A stretch of 64,000 nucleotides of DNA from Proteus penneri (GTDB lineage Bacteria; Pseudomonadota; Gammaproteobacteria; Enterobacterales; Enterobacteriaceae): NCBI RefSeq assembly GCF_003144535.1, contig NZ_PHFJ01000003.1:248001-312000 (forward strand). The letters are read 5' to 3'. A program made the translations under genes and the position numbers. Positions 49,786 through 60,325 of the stretch are shown here, piece by piece; position 1 is the stretch's first letter, and each line of letters starts with the position of its first letter. The notes below the pieces were generated by a model. It was not told the DNA's origin. It worked only from the letters and a program-made list of their open reading frames with translations, and did no database searches.

Positions 49786-50286
49786 TTACTCTTTACGACA
49801 AGGTACTTTTTCATTCATAGAACAATAAGGTTCTTGTTCTAAAATCAGCCTACCATCAGAATCTAATGCAATAACTTCACCGGGTTTAAACGTGGTACGT
49901 ACTTTGCCGGGTGTTCCATCAATAGTATAGAGCACATCATAACCAACAATTCTACGCTCTTGACGATAAATCGGGATGCACTCTTTAAATTGAGGATAAG
50001 GGAAATTAGCAATATTGCTGTTATTGAGTGCTTCAATCATATAGAACACTCGACACTCTTGCTCTGCGGGATGAAATCGTGACAAATTTTCTGGTGTAAA
50101 AGGTGTTGGTAAGCCAATTCGATGACAATACTCTTCTGTCACAAAAACGGTTGATTTAATAGGTGTAGCCGAAACGACATGAGCATATTGAGGTTGAGGA
50201 AAGACCCACCTCCATGCAATAAATGAAAGAATAGCTAATGCAATGATTAGTCCTATTAGTGTGTACTTTCTGACATTAACACCCAC
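49786..50286 (-). CDS. YcfJ-like membrane-anchored protein lacking the glycine zipper
   Basis: A 166-residue protein with one N-terminal TM segment (YTLIGLIIALAILSFIAWRW). Two blocks match E. coli YcfJ: YAHVVSATPIKSTV after the TM, and RIVGYDVLYTIDGTPGKVRTTF ... IALDSDGRLIL at the C-terminus. The middle of YcfJ, a glycine-zipper 2TM stretch, is replaced here by a cysteine-containing, proline-rich segment (RIGLPTPFTPENLSRFHPAEQECRV). Function unknown; the ends suggest a shared periplasmic role. It sits after mfd, near where ycfJ lies in E. coli (between ndh and mfd regions). Confidence 0.75.
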   Translation of the reverse strand: MGVNVRKYTLIGLIIALAILSFIAWRWVFPQPQYAHVVSATPIKSTVFVTEEYCHRIGLPTPFTPENLSRFHPAEQECRVFYMIEALNNSNIANFPYPQFKECIPIYRQERRIVGYDVLYTIDGTPGKVRTTFKPGEVIALDSDGRLILEQEPYCSMNEKVPCRKE

Positions 50287-51065
50287 TTTTACCCCTTTTT
50301 ATTTGTTTTATCCTTAATTGCCACAGATATAGAATAAAAGCCACTGTTTCACTCTAACTGGCTAATATATTTAGTATTCAATAAATGAATTTTCTAATCT
50401 GATAGCTTAATTCAACATCCATGCTGATTAACATAATAAGTAAACTACGTATTTATGACATGTTAAATACACCACTTATTTCTGTTTTAATTACTTAATT
50501 AAATACTGACTATATTCTCAAGACTTACACATTATATTAAGATAGATCTTAATTTATTAAGCTGAAAAAATAGAAATCATTATGCTATTTATAATACATC
50601 ATTATGATAACACCAGATTAACAAATGTTGCCAAAAAATAGGGAGTCTTCTATATTTAACTTATATTATAAAGTTTGATTTTAAGATTTGTAAAACCATT
50701 TCATCTAATTAAATACGAATAAAAATAACAAGTTAAGCTTAACCTTTATAATCTTCACTTATTATCTTTCTAATACAATCCTATGAAATACCATAACATT
50801 TTATTTGATGAATTAATGAATTAAACATCATTTTTTATTTAAGAAAAGTCTTAAATAATTTAACATGATAAATAAAGTTAACGTTATCTTTGATATTACG
50901 GTTTGATCTTGATAATAAAATTATATTTATCATTGTTATATTTTGTTTTAGAGTTATTGGTTATTTTTGGTATCGACAGATAAATCTTCTAGTGCTTTAT
51001 GCTGAGATTATTTATCTTATTTAGATATTCTCATTTAATTATTTAATTTAAAAGAAAAGATAGAT
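50287..51065. other. Long AT-rich non-coding stretch
   Basis: Nearly 780 nt without a credible gene. It has two perfect palindromes: TTAAGAT-ag-ATCTTAA (50537-50552) and GTTAAGCTTAAC (50732-50743). No tRNA, no CRISPR and no recognised small RNA. A lost or decayed gene is possible, but no remnant is readable. Confidence 0.45.
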
Positions 51066-51095
51066 AAAAAACCCTCATACAATATAAGGGTTTTA
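51066..51095 (-). terminator. ndh terminator
   Basis: On the minus strand AAACCCT and AGGGTTT pair and are followed by a T run, 40 nt after the ndh stop. Confidence 0.85.
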
Positions 51096-51134
51096 AAAGG
51101 TGACTTTTGTCTTCTCTGTAAAGCAAAAGATAAA

Positions 51135-52442
51135 TTAATGGAGTTTTAGTTTAGGTCTAATCACTCGGTTGATTGATCCGACTAACATCATAAGCCCTGT
51201 TTTGATATAACCATGCAAAGCTATTTGATGCATTCGATATAAAGAGATATAAACAATCCGCGCGATACGCCCTTCTATCATCATATCACCCTTCATTAAA
51301 TTCCCCATCAAACTCCCCACAGTACTAAATTTTGAGAGTGAAACTAATGAGCCGTGATCGGTAAACACATAATCTTTGAGCGGTTTGTCTTTTAACATTG
51401 CTAATATATTGCCATAACAACGACTTGCCATTTGATGTGCAGATTGTGCTCTTGGTGGAACAAAACCGCCATCTTTTCTTGGGCAAGAAGAACAGTCGCC
51501 AATAGCAAAGATAGACTCATCTAAGGTTGTTTGTAAGGTCGGTTTAACAACCAGCTGATTAATACGGTTAGTCTCTAGACCCGCAATCTCTTTCATAAAA
51601 TCAGGTGCTTTAATACCTGCAGCCCACACCATTAAGTCGGCATCGATATGCTCGCCTTCTTTGGTGTTTAATCCGCCTTCATCTGCACTTGTGACCATAG
51701 TTTTAGTCATCACTCGCACACCTAATTTTGTTAACTCTTGATGTGCCGCACTCGAAATACGTACCGGTAATGCAGGTAAAATGCGTTCTCCAGCTTCAAC
51801 CAAAGTGATATTTAATGCTGAAGGTGCTAATTTTTTTAATCCATAACTATTTAATTGGCGTACTGCGTTATGCAATTCAGCTGAAAGCTCAACCCCCGTT
51901 GCACCACCACCCACGATCGCAATATTTACCTTACGATTTTCTTCTTGTGCATTGGCATCTGCTGAGTATTTTAAAAACAAATTCAACATTTCGTTATGGA
52001 AACGATGGGCTTGCTGTGGGCTATCTAAGAAAATGCAGTTTTCTTTAATGCCTGGAGTACCAAAATCATTCGATTTACTGCCTAACGCCATCACTAAAAT
52101 ATCGTAGTCTAATATGCGTTCAGGTACGAGTAGCTCTTGCTCTTCATTATAAATAGCAGCCAGTGTGATATTTTTTTGCTCACGATCAAGCCCTATTAAT
52201 GAGCCTAATTGGAAATTGAAGTGATGATTATAACCATGAGCTAAATAACTTAGTGCATCAACTCCATCGTCTAAAGAGCCTGTCGCTACTTCATGTAATA
52301 ACGGTTTCCATAAATGGCTATTATTACGATCAACTAAGGTGATTTCTGCTTTTTTGCTGCGGCCTAATTTATTGCCTAATTTAGTCGCCAGCTCTAACCC
52401 ACCAGCGCCACCACCGACAATAACAATTTTTTTTAATGACAT
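51135..52442 (-). CDS. ndh: NADH dehydrogenase II (type 2, non-proton-pumping)
   Basis: A 435-residue membrane-associated flavoprotein passing electrons from NADH to quinone. FAD motif [16 protein letters not shown] at the N-terminus, NAD motif [16 protein letters not shown] at mid-protein, and a conserved [11 protein letters not shown]. The C-terminal amphipathic region ([23 protein letters not shown]) mediates membrane binding. A consensus FNR box lies 140 nt upstream, in keeping with the anaerobic repression known in E. coli. Confidence 0.97.
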   Translation of the reverse strand: MSLKKIVIVGGGAGGLELATKLGNKLGRSKKAEITLVDRNNSHLWKPLLHEVATGSLDDGVDALSYLAHGYNHHFNFQLGSLIGLDREQKNITLAAIYNEEQELLVPERILDYDILVMALGSKSNDFGTPGIKENCIFLDSPQQAHRFHNEMLNLFLKYSADANAQEENRKVNIAIVGGGATGVELSAELHNAVRQLNSYGLKKLAPSALNITLVEAGERILPALPVRISSAAHQELTKLGVRVMTKTMVTSADEGGLNTKEGEHIDADLMVWAAGIKAPDFMKEIAGLETNRINQLVVKPTLQTTLDESIFAIGDCSSCPRKDGGFVPPRAQSAHQMASRCYGNILAMLKDKPLKDYVFTDHGSLVSLSKFSTVGSLMGNLMKGDMMIEGRIARIVYISLYRMHQIALHGYIKTGLMMLVGSINRVIRPKLKLH

Positions 52443-52892
52443 TTAACGTCACTCCATAAAGATATTTACTGTTGTTATTTAAATAACCTTAGTGAAATCT
52501 ACTTAAATAACGACAGTTAAATCGTTTCGGCTGTTATTTTTGTTCTTAAATAAGTTAGCTGGGAAGATGGTCATACCAAAGTTGATTTATATCAAAAATA
52601 TTTGAATATTCATATCTCTTTTTTGAAGAAAAGAGTCATTTTTTGCTATTCAGTGATAAATCAATCACCATTAAAAACATAAGGATATTTTTTAATCAAT
52701 TAATACAATCAACTAGAAAATAAGCATAGAGAGGATCATTAAAATCAATCGCGATATTGAGATGATAAAAATAAAGGATCAAAACAAATGTTGAAAAGAG
52801 ATAGATAGCAGAAGAGTATGCACATTTTAGCTATGTTAGATAGAAAAATGGATGGAACAAACACCATCCATTTTAAACACATTACTTTAGTC
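52443..52892. promoter_or_regulatory. ndh upstream region, with FNR box at 52582-52595
   Basis: TTGAT-TTAT-ATCAA at 52582-52595 is a perfect FNR consensus (TTGAT-N4-ATCAA), 140 nt before the ndh start. A weaker half-match (TTGATTTATCACTG on the minus strand) lies about 65 nt further upstream. In E. coli FNR represses ndh without oxygen. The rest of the gap has no gene; an ORF at 52745-53002 overlaps ycfP and is rejected. Confidence 0.7.
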
Positions 52893-53432
52893 TTACTTTT
52901 TACTATAAAACGCTTTAATTTTAAATAGATGCTCAGAAAGGCTCTTAAATTTATGCGTTTGCACTTCATCCCAAATGACAGAGTAATAAGGCGATAATTC
53001 ATCAGCAGAACGCTGGTTATCTAAAATCTCATCATTACGAGATAAAATCACTAAAGCGCTATCTTTGTTTTTAGAACGAAAATCTTTAATACATTTCGTT
53101 GCAATATCTAAATATTCTTCAGGTCTGTCGATTTTGTCTGTCATGTTTTCGTAAGGAAAAAGATTAGGATTAATCATTACCTGACGAATATTACATAAGA
53201 AACCAATACGCTCTGCCCAATATCCACCTAATCCTACGCCACAAATTAATACGGGCTCTTTTGTGGATTTAATCACTTTATCCGTTTCTTTCAGTAAGTG
53301 TTGCATGTCATGACGAGGATGCAACGTACTGTAGCTTAAAAAACGGACATCAGGATCAATAAACTGTAGCTGTAAAACTTTCTCATGATTTCCAGGACTT
53401 GTGGAATCAAAACCATGTAAATATATAATCAT
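52893..53432 (-). CDS. ycfP: YcfP, alpha/beta-hydrolase-like protein (UPF0227)
   Basis: A 179-residue protein matching E. coli YcfP (180) from [32 protein letters not shown] onward. It has a nucleophile-elbow-like CGVGLGGYW and an overall hydrolase fold, but no known substrate. The ATG at 53432 overlaps the nagZ stop as ATGA, so it is translationally coupled; an earlier in-frame start inside nagZ is unlikely. Confidence 0.95.
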   Translation of the reverse strand: MIIYLHGFDSTSPGNHEKVLQLQFIDPDVRFLSYSTLHPRHDMQHLLKETDKVIKSTKEPVLICGVGLGGYWAERIGFLCNIRQVMINPNLFPYENMTDKIDRPEEYLDIATKCIKDFRSKNKDSALVILSRNDEILDNQRSADELSPYYSVIWDEVQTHKFKSLSEHLFKIKAFYSKK

Positions 53433-54448
53433 GCTCGCTCCTGCCATTGCTCCTGTAATTGGGTCAGCAACTGATTCGCTTTTTTCCAACGATCAGAGGT
53501 TTGTAGCTCACTCAATGTGTAACGACCTCGGTGATGGTACAATGTGGCAATGCGTTCTGCTTTGACAGAGGACAGGTTATCTAACACACTCACTGCCCCT
53601 TTTCGGTTATTACACACTAACAGCATATCACAACCAGCATCTAGTGAACGTTGTGCTCTTTCTGCATAACTTCCCATAATGGCAGCACCTTCCATCGATA
53701 AATCATCAGAAAAGATAACGCCTTGGAAGCCTAGTTGTTCACGTAAAATCGATTTCAACCAATATGATGAACCGCTTGCAGGACGCTCATCAACCTGAGA
53801 ATAAATAACATGAGCCGGCATAATGGCATCTAATAGCTGGCGTTGAATAAAGTCTTTGAAAATAGACATATCACGTTGGCGAATATCATTTAAAGAGCGG
53901 TCATCACGAGGTGTTTCTTTATGAGAATCAGCCCTGACTGCACCATGACCTGGGAAATGTTTACCTGTTGATTTCATACCTGCAGAACGCATACCTTTAA
54001 TAAAGCTCTCTGCCATTGTCATGGCGATTTCAGGCGAATCATGGAAAGAACGCTCACCAATGGCAATACAGTTATGACCTAAGTCGAGCACAGGAGCAAA
54101 ACTGATATCAATATCCATGGCAATCATTTCTGATGCCATTAACCATCCTGCTTCTTGTGCTAAATGACTCGCTTGATAACTTTCATTTAATGCTGCGTAG
54201 GATTGTGCCGCGGGTATGCGAGTAAAACCATCACGGAAACGTTGTACTCGTCCCCCTTCTTGGTCTACTGCAATCACTAGACGTTCATGAGATGCATCAC
54301 GAATTTGACGGACTAATTCATTTAATTGTTCAGCATCGTGGAAGTTGCGGGTAAAAAGGATTAATCCACCGACAAGAGGATGCTTTAAAATTTCACGCTC
54401 TTCACTATCGAGTTCATACCCTTCAACATCAAGCATTACTGGACCCAT
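53429..54448 (-). CDS. nagZ: Beta-N-acetylhexosaminidase NagZ
   Basis: A 339-residue cytoplasmic glycoside hydrolase family 3 enzyme that removes GlcNAc from anhydro-muropeptides during peptidoglycan recycling, and so shapes AmpC induction in related bacteria. The motif [18 protein letters not shown] and the nucleophile aspartate in [13 protein letters not shown] are present. Length matches E. coli (341). Coupled to ycfP downstream. Confidence 0.97.
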   Translation of the reverse strand: MGPVMLDVEGYELDSEEREILKHPLVGGLILFTRNFHDAEQLNELVRQIRDASHERLVIAVDQEGGRVQRFRDGFTRIPAAQSYAALNESYQASHLAQEAGWLMASEMIAMDIDISFAPVLDLGHNCIAIGERSFHDSPEIAMTMAESFIKGMRSAGMKSTGKHFPGHGAVRADSHKETPRDDRSLNDIRQRDMSIFKDFIQRQLLDAIMPAHVIYSQVDERPASGSSYWLKSILREQLGFQGVIFSDDLSMEGAAIMGSYAERAQRSLDAGCDMLLVCNNRKGAVSVLDNLSSVKAERIATLYHHRGRYTLSELQTSDRWKKANQLLTQLQEQWQERA

Positions 54449-54486
54449 AACATTCCTCTCTTTGTAATTGTGACAAGATAATGTCT

Positions 54487-55401
54487 TTAATTCATCAGAC
54501 TAAAATAACGACGTAAAGGTTCAGACATTATTAAAAATGACTCATCTTTTGTTTGTTGCCAACGGACTTCATACCACATTAGCATCATATAAAAAATGAA
54601 TGGTTCTCTTGAAAAAATACGCGTTCTCAGCTCCTTCACAGAATAAATGTCTGTTTCTTTGGATTGAGTATAATGACAATGATACGAACAGTAATAATCC
54701 AAAAACATATTTTGTTGCACTTCATTGAGTTGATTTGTCGCAAAAAACGTCATCAACGAATCTGCTGTATCAATATCGGCTGCATATTCCCAATCAATAA
54801 ATTTTATACCGGAATCACTAAGAAGAATATTCTCAACATGTAAATCCATGTGAGCAGGCGCGTATTTTATGAGATTGCATCGCGGTTGGCGTAAAAAATG
54901 TTGTTGTAAACGTAACCATTTAGCAGATAAACGTTTTCTATCAATACACTGCCAATAAATTAATAATTCATGATTTAAGTTAAGAGGGAAGCCTAACGGT
55001 GTGTATTGATGAAGTATGGCTATTTTTTCAGCCAATGGCTTTAAATAAGTACTAAAAAGTGATTGATGAGTAAGATGTTCACCCTGTAACCAATAAAGAA
55101 AAAACCACTCTTTATAGCGTGTAGCAACTTTTGGCGATAAATTAGAGCCTGATAGCTGTTTTAAAATGGCGTATTCTTTTCTTCCATGTACATAAAGCGC
55201 TTTTTTTTCATCACCATAATAGCGGGCAACCCAGTCAATATCTGCACATTGCACACGAAAAGCGCCACCGCCAGATCCTTCTAATGCAATGATTTTCCAT
55301 TTACTTAATGCCGTTGCAGGGAAAAGTGCTTGCAAGGCATTAAGCAAACTGGAGTAATGCGGATCATTCAACCTTATGGCGCCCATTCCAAAGAATTTCA
55401 C
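54487..55401 (-). CDS. thiK: Thiamine kinase ThiK
   Basis: A 304-residue APH-fold kinase that phosphorylates thiamine in salvage. The catalytic loop is [13 protein letters not shown] and the metal-binding motif FIDWEYAAD. It is somewhat longer and more diverged than E. coli ThiK (274) but has the same neighbours (lpoB and nagZ). The start is uncertain: GTG at 55401 overlaps lpoB by 38 nt; the ATG at 55386 overlaps by 23 nt; neither has a clear ribosome-binding site. Confidence 0.88.
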   Translation of the reverse strand: MKFFGMGAIRLNDPHYSSLLNALQALFPATALSKWKIIALEGSGGGAFRVQCADIDWVARYYGDEKKALYVHGRKEYAILKQLSGSNLSPKVATRYKEWFFLYWLQGEHLTHQSLFSTYLKPLAEKIAILHQYTPLGFPLNLNHELLIYWQCIDRKRLSAKWLRLQQHFLRQPRCNLIKYAPAHMDLHVENILLSDSGIKFIDWEYAADIDTADSLMTFFATNQLNEVQQNMFLDYYCSYHCHYTQSKETDIYSVKELRTRIFSREPFIFYMMLMWYEVRWQQTKDESFLIMSEPLRRYFSLMN

Positions 55402-55945
55402 CAGAAGAAACCGACATTAACTGCATACTGATCACACGATTATCTTTTTTACCATCAACAGTTGAGAATAAAATATAATCAGCTTTCAAATAGCGGGCTA
55501 AGCCAATAGCGGCACTACGAAGACCTAGGCTATCTTCACCAGATAAACCAAGCGCCTTCCGTGCAGACATCATTTGCGTATAAGGCACAGTTTGCAATGC
55601 ACTAATACTATTAACTGATTCAATAATTGTATTGGTTGCATTTACTGCTTGGATGTTCCCACCTGAATTATTTTTAACATTATCAACAACGATAAGCTTA
55701 CCCACTTCTAAGTCACCAGTAACTGCCATTTCTCTAATTAAAGGAGTGACGGCTGCATTCCAATTAATACTTGTGATTTTAGGTGGTGTCGGCACAACTT
55801 CAATTGGTGGCTCTATCGGTTTAGGTGGCTCTACTGGCTCTGTAGGTGTCACAGGCTCTACAGGTACAGGCGGTTGTTGTGGCAACATAGACGGACAACC
55901 TGCTAATAAAAACACAGACATCGCCACAAATAGAACTCTTTTCAT
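55364..55945 (-). CDS. lpoB: Penicillin-binding protein activator LpoB
   Basis: A 193-residue outer-membrane lipoprotein with lipobox LLAGC (cysteine at residue 17). A long proline-rich linker (VPVEPVTPTEPVEPPKPIEPP) spans the periplasm, followed by the globular domain that stimulates PBP1b (ARKALGLSGEDSLGLRSAAIGLARYLKADY). Follows ycfL by 17 nt and overlaps thiK. Confidence 0.96.
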   Translation of the reverse strand: MKRVLFVAMSVFLLAGCPSMLPQQPPVPVEPVTPTEPVEPPKPIEPPIEVVPTPPKITSINWNAAVTPLIREMAVTGDLEVGKLIVVDNVKNNSGGNIQAVNATNTIIESVNSISALQTVPYTQMMSARKALGLSGEDSLGLRSAAIGLARYLKADYILFSTVDGKKDNRVISMQLMSVSSGEILWNGRHKVE

Positions 55946-55962
55946 GCTCGTGTTACCTTATC

Positions 55963-56364
55963 CTAAATAAAGAGATAAACTCTGACATAACTAATGGTTT
56001 TATCTGGTATATCACCGCTAATTTCGGTATCACCATCACCAAGAATAGTCACATCATTTACATGTCCAGCAGGAGATACTTCAAGCCCTTGCTCGTTATA
56101 CCAATAAAAGCGATAGCGAATTGAAACAGGGTAAGATTGTGTATTTGACAGCATAACTGTCGCTCTTGTGCCGTTAGTATGGTGTTCAAGGGCGGGTTGT
56201 CCCGCCACAATTCCCACAGCTAAGACCGATGACTCCATAATAATAGCCTGCTGACGATTAAAATAGAGTTTATTATCTGAATGAGATGATAAACACCCAG
56301 AGAGCAATGTCGTCATACACATAGCGATAAGTAATGAGTAAATAGCCTTACTTTGTCTTATCAT
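55963..56364 (-). CDS. ycfL: YcfL family lipoprotein
   Basis: A 133-residue lipoprotein with lipobox LLSGC (cysteine at residue 24). The mature part (QSYPVSIRYRFYWYNEQGLEVSP) matches the DUF1425/YcfL family. Function unknown. It sits between hinT and lpoB as in E. coli, so a link with envelope synthesis is plausible. Confidence 0.92.
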   Translation of the reverse strand: MIRQSKAIYSLLIAMCMTTLLSGCLSSHSDNKLYFNRQQAIIMESSVLAVGIVAGQPALEHHTNGTRATVMLSNTQSYPVSIRYRFYWYNEQGLEVSPAGHVNDVTILGDGDTEISGDIPDKTISYVRVYLFI

Positions 56365-56403
56365 GTATTACTTCCTGTTATCTCGCTTTTAGCATCATAC
56401 CGA

Positions 56404-56754
56404 TCATTGACTTAATAATGGCCCTAATGGTTTTCCACCAAGCAAATGCATATGAATATGGAAAACTTCTTGTCCACCATGTTTATTGCAGTTCATCACT
56501 AGGCGATAGCCGTCTTCAGCAATACCTTCTTGTTGAGCTATTTTTGCCGCAACAACAAAAAGGTGTCCTAATACTTGCTCATCTTCTGCAGTAACATCAT
56601 TTACAGTAGGAATAAGTTTATTAGGAATAATCAAAATATGAGTGGGTGCTTGAGGTGAAATATCACGAAATGCAGTCACTGTATCATCTTGAAAAACGAT
56701 ATTGGCTGGAATTTCACCACGAATAATTTTACTGAAAATTGTTTCTTCTGCCAT
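56404..56754 (-). CDS. hinT: Purine nucleoside phosphoramidase HinT
   Basis: A 116-residue HIT-family enzyme with the HIT triad at the C-terminus ([10 protein letters not shown]). It hydrolyses AMP-N-linked compounds such as adenosine phosphoramidate. The start [22 protein letters not shown] is the usual family start, so the ATG at 56754 is chosen over one 9 nt upstream. Confidence 0.96.
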   Translation of the reverse strand: MAEETIFSKIIRGEIPANIVFQDDTVTAFRDISPQAPTHILIIPNKLIPTVNDVTAEDEQVLGHLFVVAAKIAQQEGIAEDGYRLVMNCNKHGGQEVFHIHMHLLGGKPLGPLLSQ

Positions 56755-56795
56755 TTCCATCACCTTATTGTTTATTTTAATTCCTGATTAATCTA

Positions 56796-57581
56796 TTAAG
56801 CAGGCAAGTTTTGAATATGAAAGAGCTTAGCAAAATTACGCGTTGTTTGTTGCGCTAACTCTTCAACACTTACCCCTTTTAAGACAGCCATATACTCTGC
56901 AACATCACGAACATAAGCGGGTTGGTTTTCTTTTCCGCGATGAGGTACTGGCGCTAGATAAGGGGAGTCTGTTTCAATTAAAATTCGATCAAGAGGAACA
57001 ATACGAGCAGCCTCTCTAATTTGTTCCGCATTTCTAAATGTCACGATACCAGAAAAAGAGATATACATTCCAAGATCAAGTAATGTTGTTGCTGTCTCTT
57101 TATCTTCAGTAAAGCAATGCAGAACACCGCCACAATCTTGAACTTTCTCTTCTTTTAAAATAGATAAGGTATCTTCGCGAGCACTGCGTGTATGCACAAT
57201 AACGGGTTTATTAACTTGGCGTCCAATTCGAATATGCTCACGGAAAATTTCACGTTGCAGAGCCGCATTTTCTTGTTGGTAATAGTAATCTAGCCCTGTT
57301 TCACCTAAAGCCACAACATCAGGTGCGGTAGCTAAACGTGCTAATTCTTCAACATCATAACCTTCATCTAAATTTAAAGGGTGGATCCCACAAGAAAAGG
57401 CGATGTTGTCACGTTTACCGATTAGCTCACGCATTCTATTAAAACCCGGTAATGTGGTTGCCACTGCTAACATATATTGAACATCACGCTGCTGTGCTTT
57501 TTCGACAACATCATCAATATTTTCATGTAATTTTTCATAATCTAAGCAGTCGAGATGGCAGTGTGAATCAACTAAAAACAT
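56796..57581 (-). CDS. ycfH: TatD-family metal-dependent hydrolase YcfH
   Basis: A 261-residue TIM-barrel hydrolase: metal ligands in VDSHCHLDCLDY, ALGETGLDYYY, VIVHTRSARED, LHCFTED and LIETDSPYLAP. Members are putative deoxyribonucleases. Lies between hinT and holB as in E. coli. Confidence 0.95.
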   Translation of the reverse strand: MFLVDSHCHLDCLDYEKLHENIDDVVEKAQQRDVQYMLAVATTLPGFNRMRELIGKRDNIAFSCGIHPLNLDEGYDVEELARLATAPDVVALGETGLDYYYQQENAALQREIFREHIRIGRQVNKPVIVHTRSAREDTLSILKEEKVQDCGGVLHCFTEDKETATTLLDLGMYISFSGIVTFRNAEQIREAARIVPLDRILIETDSPYLAPVPHRGKENQPAYVRDVAEYMAVLKGVSVEELAQQTTRNFAKLFHIQNLPA

Positions 57582-57652
57582 AACTTACTCTCATTTATCT
57601 GGTACGACTTATAGGTGTTTTTTATTACAGCTAAATTATAATTAATATATAG

Positions 57653-58639
57653 TTAATTAATTTTTGTGGTTAGCTGATTTTCCCAATCTAGTAGCTGTTC
57701 TACTAGTAATAATTCTCTATTTAACGCGGGGATGGTCATTAACTGATAACGACACTGTTTCCATCCATCAATAGTGGATAACAAAATATCCGAAGACCAT
57801 TGTGATAACGCCATAATCAATGCTTGCTGATCCTGATTAACACAATACACTTGTGCATTGGTTTGGTATTTTAATGCATCAAGCAGTAATGATAATAGCC
57901 AGTATAAGCGACGCTCGGCATTATCTTGATTTAATTGTGGTAAAAATGAATATAAATCATGCTGTTGTATGCTTGTATATAAAGCTTGGCAAAAAATCTC
58001 TCTTTCTTTCCACTCATCTTTCAATAAGGAAAGCGCTAAAACTGGAGCGTTCTGCGATAAATTTAATGCCGTTACACTATTTGCATAAGGTATGTTTGGT
58101 AATTGTTGCTGTAACCAGTGCGTTGCATGTTGAAGATTAGGCGTTGCTAAATGGTAATAAAAACAACGACTACGCAATGTCGCTAATAAAACCTCTGGAT
58201 GCTGACAATTCAGTAAAAAATAGGTGTCTTTAGGGGGTTCTTCCAACGTTTTGAGCAATGCATTTGCTGCCGCTTCTGTTAATGCTTCAACGTCTTTTAT
58301 CCAAACAACTCTAAAACCACTTTGCTGAGCATGATGCTCCAGCTTTTCAGTGACTTTTCTTACTGCTTCAATACCAATCGAAGACTTACCCTTTTCACTC
58401 TGCAAAATATGCCAATCTGGATGTGTTTCAGCAAGCATCAAGCGACAACTATGGCATTCGTTACAACTTTTTAATCCCTGCCTATTCTGGCACATTAACC
58501 AACGACTTAACCCATAAGAGAGTGCTTCTCCTCCCATGCCTTCTATCGCATGTAAAAGCAGAGCATGATGACCACGCCCTTCTTGATATATGCTAATAAG
58601 TTGTCGATATGCCTGATTTAGCCAAGGATACCAATTCAT
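57653..58639 (-). CDS. holB: DNA polymerase III delta' subunit
   Basis: A 328-residue clamp-loader subunit. The zinc module [18 protein letters not shown], the interaction stretch [18 protein letters not shown] and SRC (LRSRCF) are conserved. Its Walker-type loop is degenerate, as is normal for delta'. Overlaps the tmk stop by 4 nt. Confidence 0.95.
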   Translation of the reverse strand: MNWYPWLNQAYRQLISIYQEGRGHHALLLHAIEGMGGEALSYGLSRWLMCQNRQGLKSCNECHSCRLMLAETHPDWHILQSEKGKSSIGIEAVRKVTEKLEHHAQQSGFRVVWIKDVEALTEAAANALLKTLEEPPKDTYFLLNCQHPEVLLATLRSRCFYYHLATPNLQHATHWLQQQLPNIPYANSVTALNLSQNAPVLALSLLKDEWKEREIFCQALYTSIQQHDLYSFLPQLNQDNAERRLYWLLSLLLDALKYQTNAQVYCVNQDQQALIMALSQWSSDILLSTIDGWKQCRYQLMTIPALNRELLLVEQLLDWENQLTTKIN

Positions 58640-59283
58640 AATGATTTATTTTCCTGCTGAACTAACCACGCTGTTAGTATTTGACGGATATCTGCTTGTA
58701 CTTTATCAATTGCTTGAGATGCATCTATCGTGATAATCGTGTCATCATCTTTAGCCAATGCTTGATAACGTTCACGAGTACGATAAAAGAAATCCATTGA
58801 TTCTTTTTCAATCCGGTCTAATTCACCTCTAGCACGGGCTCTGGTAAGCCCAATAGCCGGATCTAAATCAAGATATAAGGTTAAATCAGGGCGAAAATTA
58901 CCAAGCACCGTATTACGAAGTGACAACATAAGATCTTTATCTAAGCCACGTCCGCCACCTTGATAAGCTTGTGAAGAGAGATCGTGTCTATCACCAATCA
59001 CCCATTTACCTTCTGCTAGCGCGGGTTTTATCACATTTTCTATCAGCTGAACACGTGCTGCATATAGCATCAATAATTCGGCTTTATCCGTAACTTTTTC
59101 ACCCTCAATACCTTGTTTGATAAGCTCACGTAATTTTTCGGCAAGAGGTGTACCACCGGGTTCTCGGGTAAATGCCAGATTGGTGATACCTTTATCTTTA
59201 AGTGTATCGATAACCGTTTGGATTGCGCTGGTTTTTCCAGCACCTTCAAGTCCTTCAATTACAATAAATTTACTGTTGTTCAT
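58636..59283 (-). CDS. tmk: Thymidylate kinase
   Basis: A 215-residue kinase making dTDP from dTMP. P-loop [12 protein letters not shown] motif [16 protein letters not shown], and a lid region with [12 protein letters not shown], the arginine-in-lid (type II) form. Starts 2 nt after mltG and overlaps holB. Confidence 0.97.
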   Translation of the reverse strand: MNNSKFIVIEGLEGAGKTSAIQTVIDTLKDKGITNLAFTREPGGTPLAEKLRELIKQGIEGEKVTDKAELLMLYAARVQLIENVIKPALAEGKWVIGDRHDLSSQAYQGGGRGLDKDLMLSLRNTVLGNFRPDLTLYLDLDPAIGLTRARARGELDRIEKESMDFFYRTRERYQALAKDDDTIITIDASQAIDKVQADIRQILTAWLVQQENKSL

Positions 59284-59285
59284 AA

Positions 59286-60308
59286 TTATCTTTGTTGTAA
59301 GCGTCGATATTGTGCGACGGCTTTATTATGTTCATTGAGTGTGGTTGAAAACTTATGGCCACCCGTTCCATCTGCAACAAAATAGAGATAACGAGTATCT
59401 GCTGGATGTGCAGCCGCCCTAATTGAAGCAACGCCCGGCATTGCTATTGGTGTAGGTGGTAAGCCATCAATCTGATAGGTGTTATAAGGTGTATAGCCAT
59501 TTAAATCACTACGATAAATCGTGCCTCTATATTTATCACCTAAACCATAAATGACCGTTGGATCAGTCTGTAATCGCATATTAGTTTTTAATCGATTGAC
59601 AAAAACAGATGCCACCTTTGTTCTTTCAGCATCAATACCCGTCTCTTTTTCAATGATTGATGCCATGATAAGCATTTCATAAGCCGATTTATACGGTAGA
59701 TCACTATCGCGTTTAATCCACTCTTCTTCTAATGTTTTTTCCATTTGTTGGTAGGCGCGCTTTAAAATTGCGACATCGGTCGTACCTGCGGTGTAATGGT
59801 ATGTATCTGGGGCAAACCAACCTTCTAGGTTAACAAATTCAGGTTTTATCCCTATTTCTTCACGTAATTTATCGCTATCCATTGTGTGTGCGACAGTCGT
59901 AAGTTGCGGAGCTTGTTCAAAAATAGATTGCCAGTCTTGTAAACGGCTACCTTCAATAAAACGGATCGTAAATTGAGCTTCTTTACCACTTTTGATCAAC
60001 AATAAAACATCACGCAATGTCATCCCTTTTGTTAAGCGATAGGTTCCTGCTTTAAATTGGCTAAGCTCTGGTTTTACTTTTAGTAAAATTTGAAAATAAT
60101 CGTCTTGGTTAAGTAGATTATTTTTTATTAGCAGTTGTTCCATGGCTACGCGCCCTGTTCCTGCTGGCACTGTGAGTAGCATTTCATCTTGCTTTACAAC
60201 AACATTTTCTTCTAAACCACGAATATGTTGCATCATATACAACGCTATTGCACCGATACTAATTAATAAGGCAAAAAAAACTATCCAGACTATTTTTTTT
60301 ATCTTCAT
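59286..60308 (-). CDS. mltG: Endolytic murein transglycosylase MltG
   Basis: A 340-residue inner-membrane lytic transglycosylase that may end glycan-strand synthesis. One N-terminal TM ([21 protein letters not shown]), a LysM-like segment, and the YceG domain with the catalytic glutamate in [10 protein letters not shown] and [11 protein letters not shown]. Length matches E. coli (340). Confidence 0.96.
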   Translation of the reverse strand: MKIKKIVWIVFFALLISIGAIALYMMQHIRGLEENVVVKQDEMLLTVPAGTGRVAMEQLLIKNNLLNQDDYFQILLKVKPELSQFKAGTYRLTKGMTLRDVLLLIKSGKEAQFTIRFIEGSRLQDWQSIFEQAPQLTTVAHTMDSDKLREEIGIKPEFVNLEGWFAPDTYHYTAGTTDVAILKRAYQQMEKTLEEEWIKRDSDLPYKSAYEMLIMASIIEKETGIDAERTKVASVFVNRLKTNMRLQTDPTVIYGLGDKYRGTIYRSDLNGYTPYNTYQIDGLPPTPIAMPGVASIRAAAHPADTRYLYFVADGTGGHKFSTTLNEHNKAVAQYRRLQQR

Positions 60309-60325
60309 TTATAACTCATTAAATT

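Noticed and set aside
52745-53002. 85-codon minus-strand ORF overlapping the start of the ndh-ycfP gap
   Set aside because: It overlaps ycfP in another frame, has no ribosome-binding site, and its composition is that of chance AT-rich translation.
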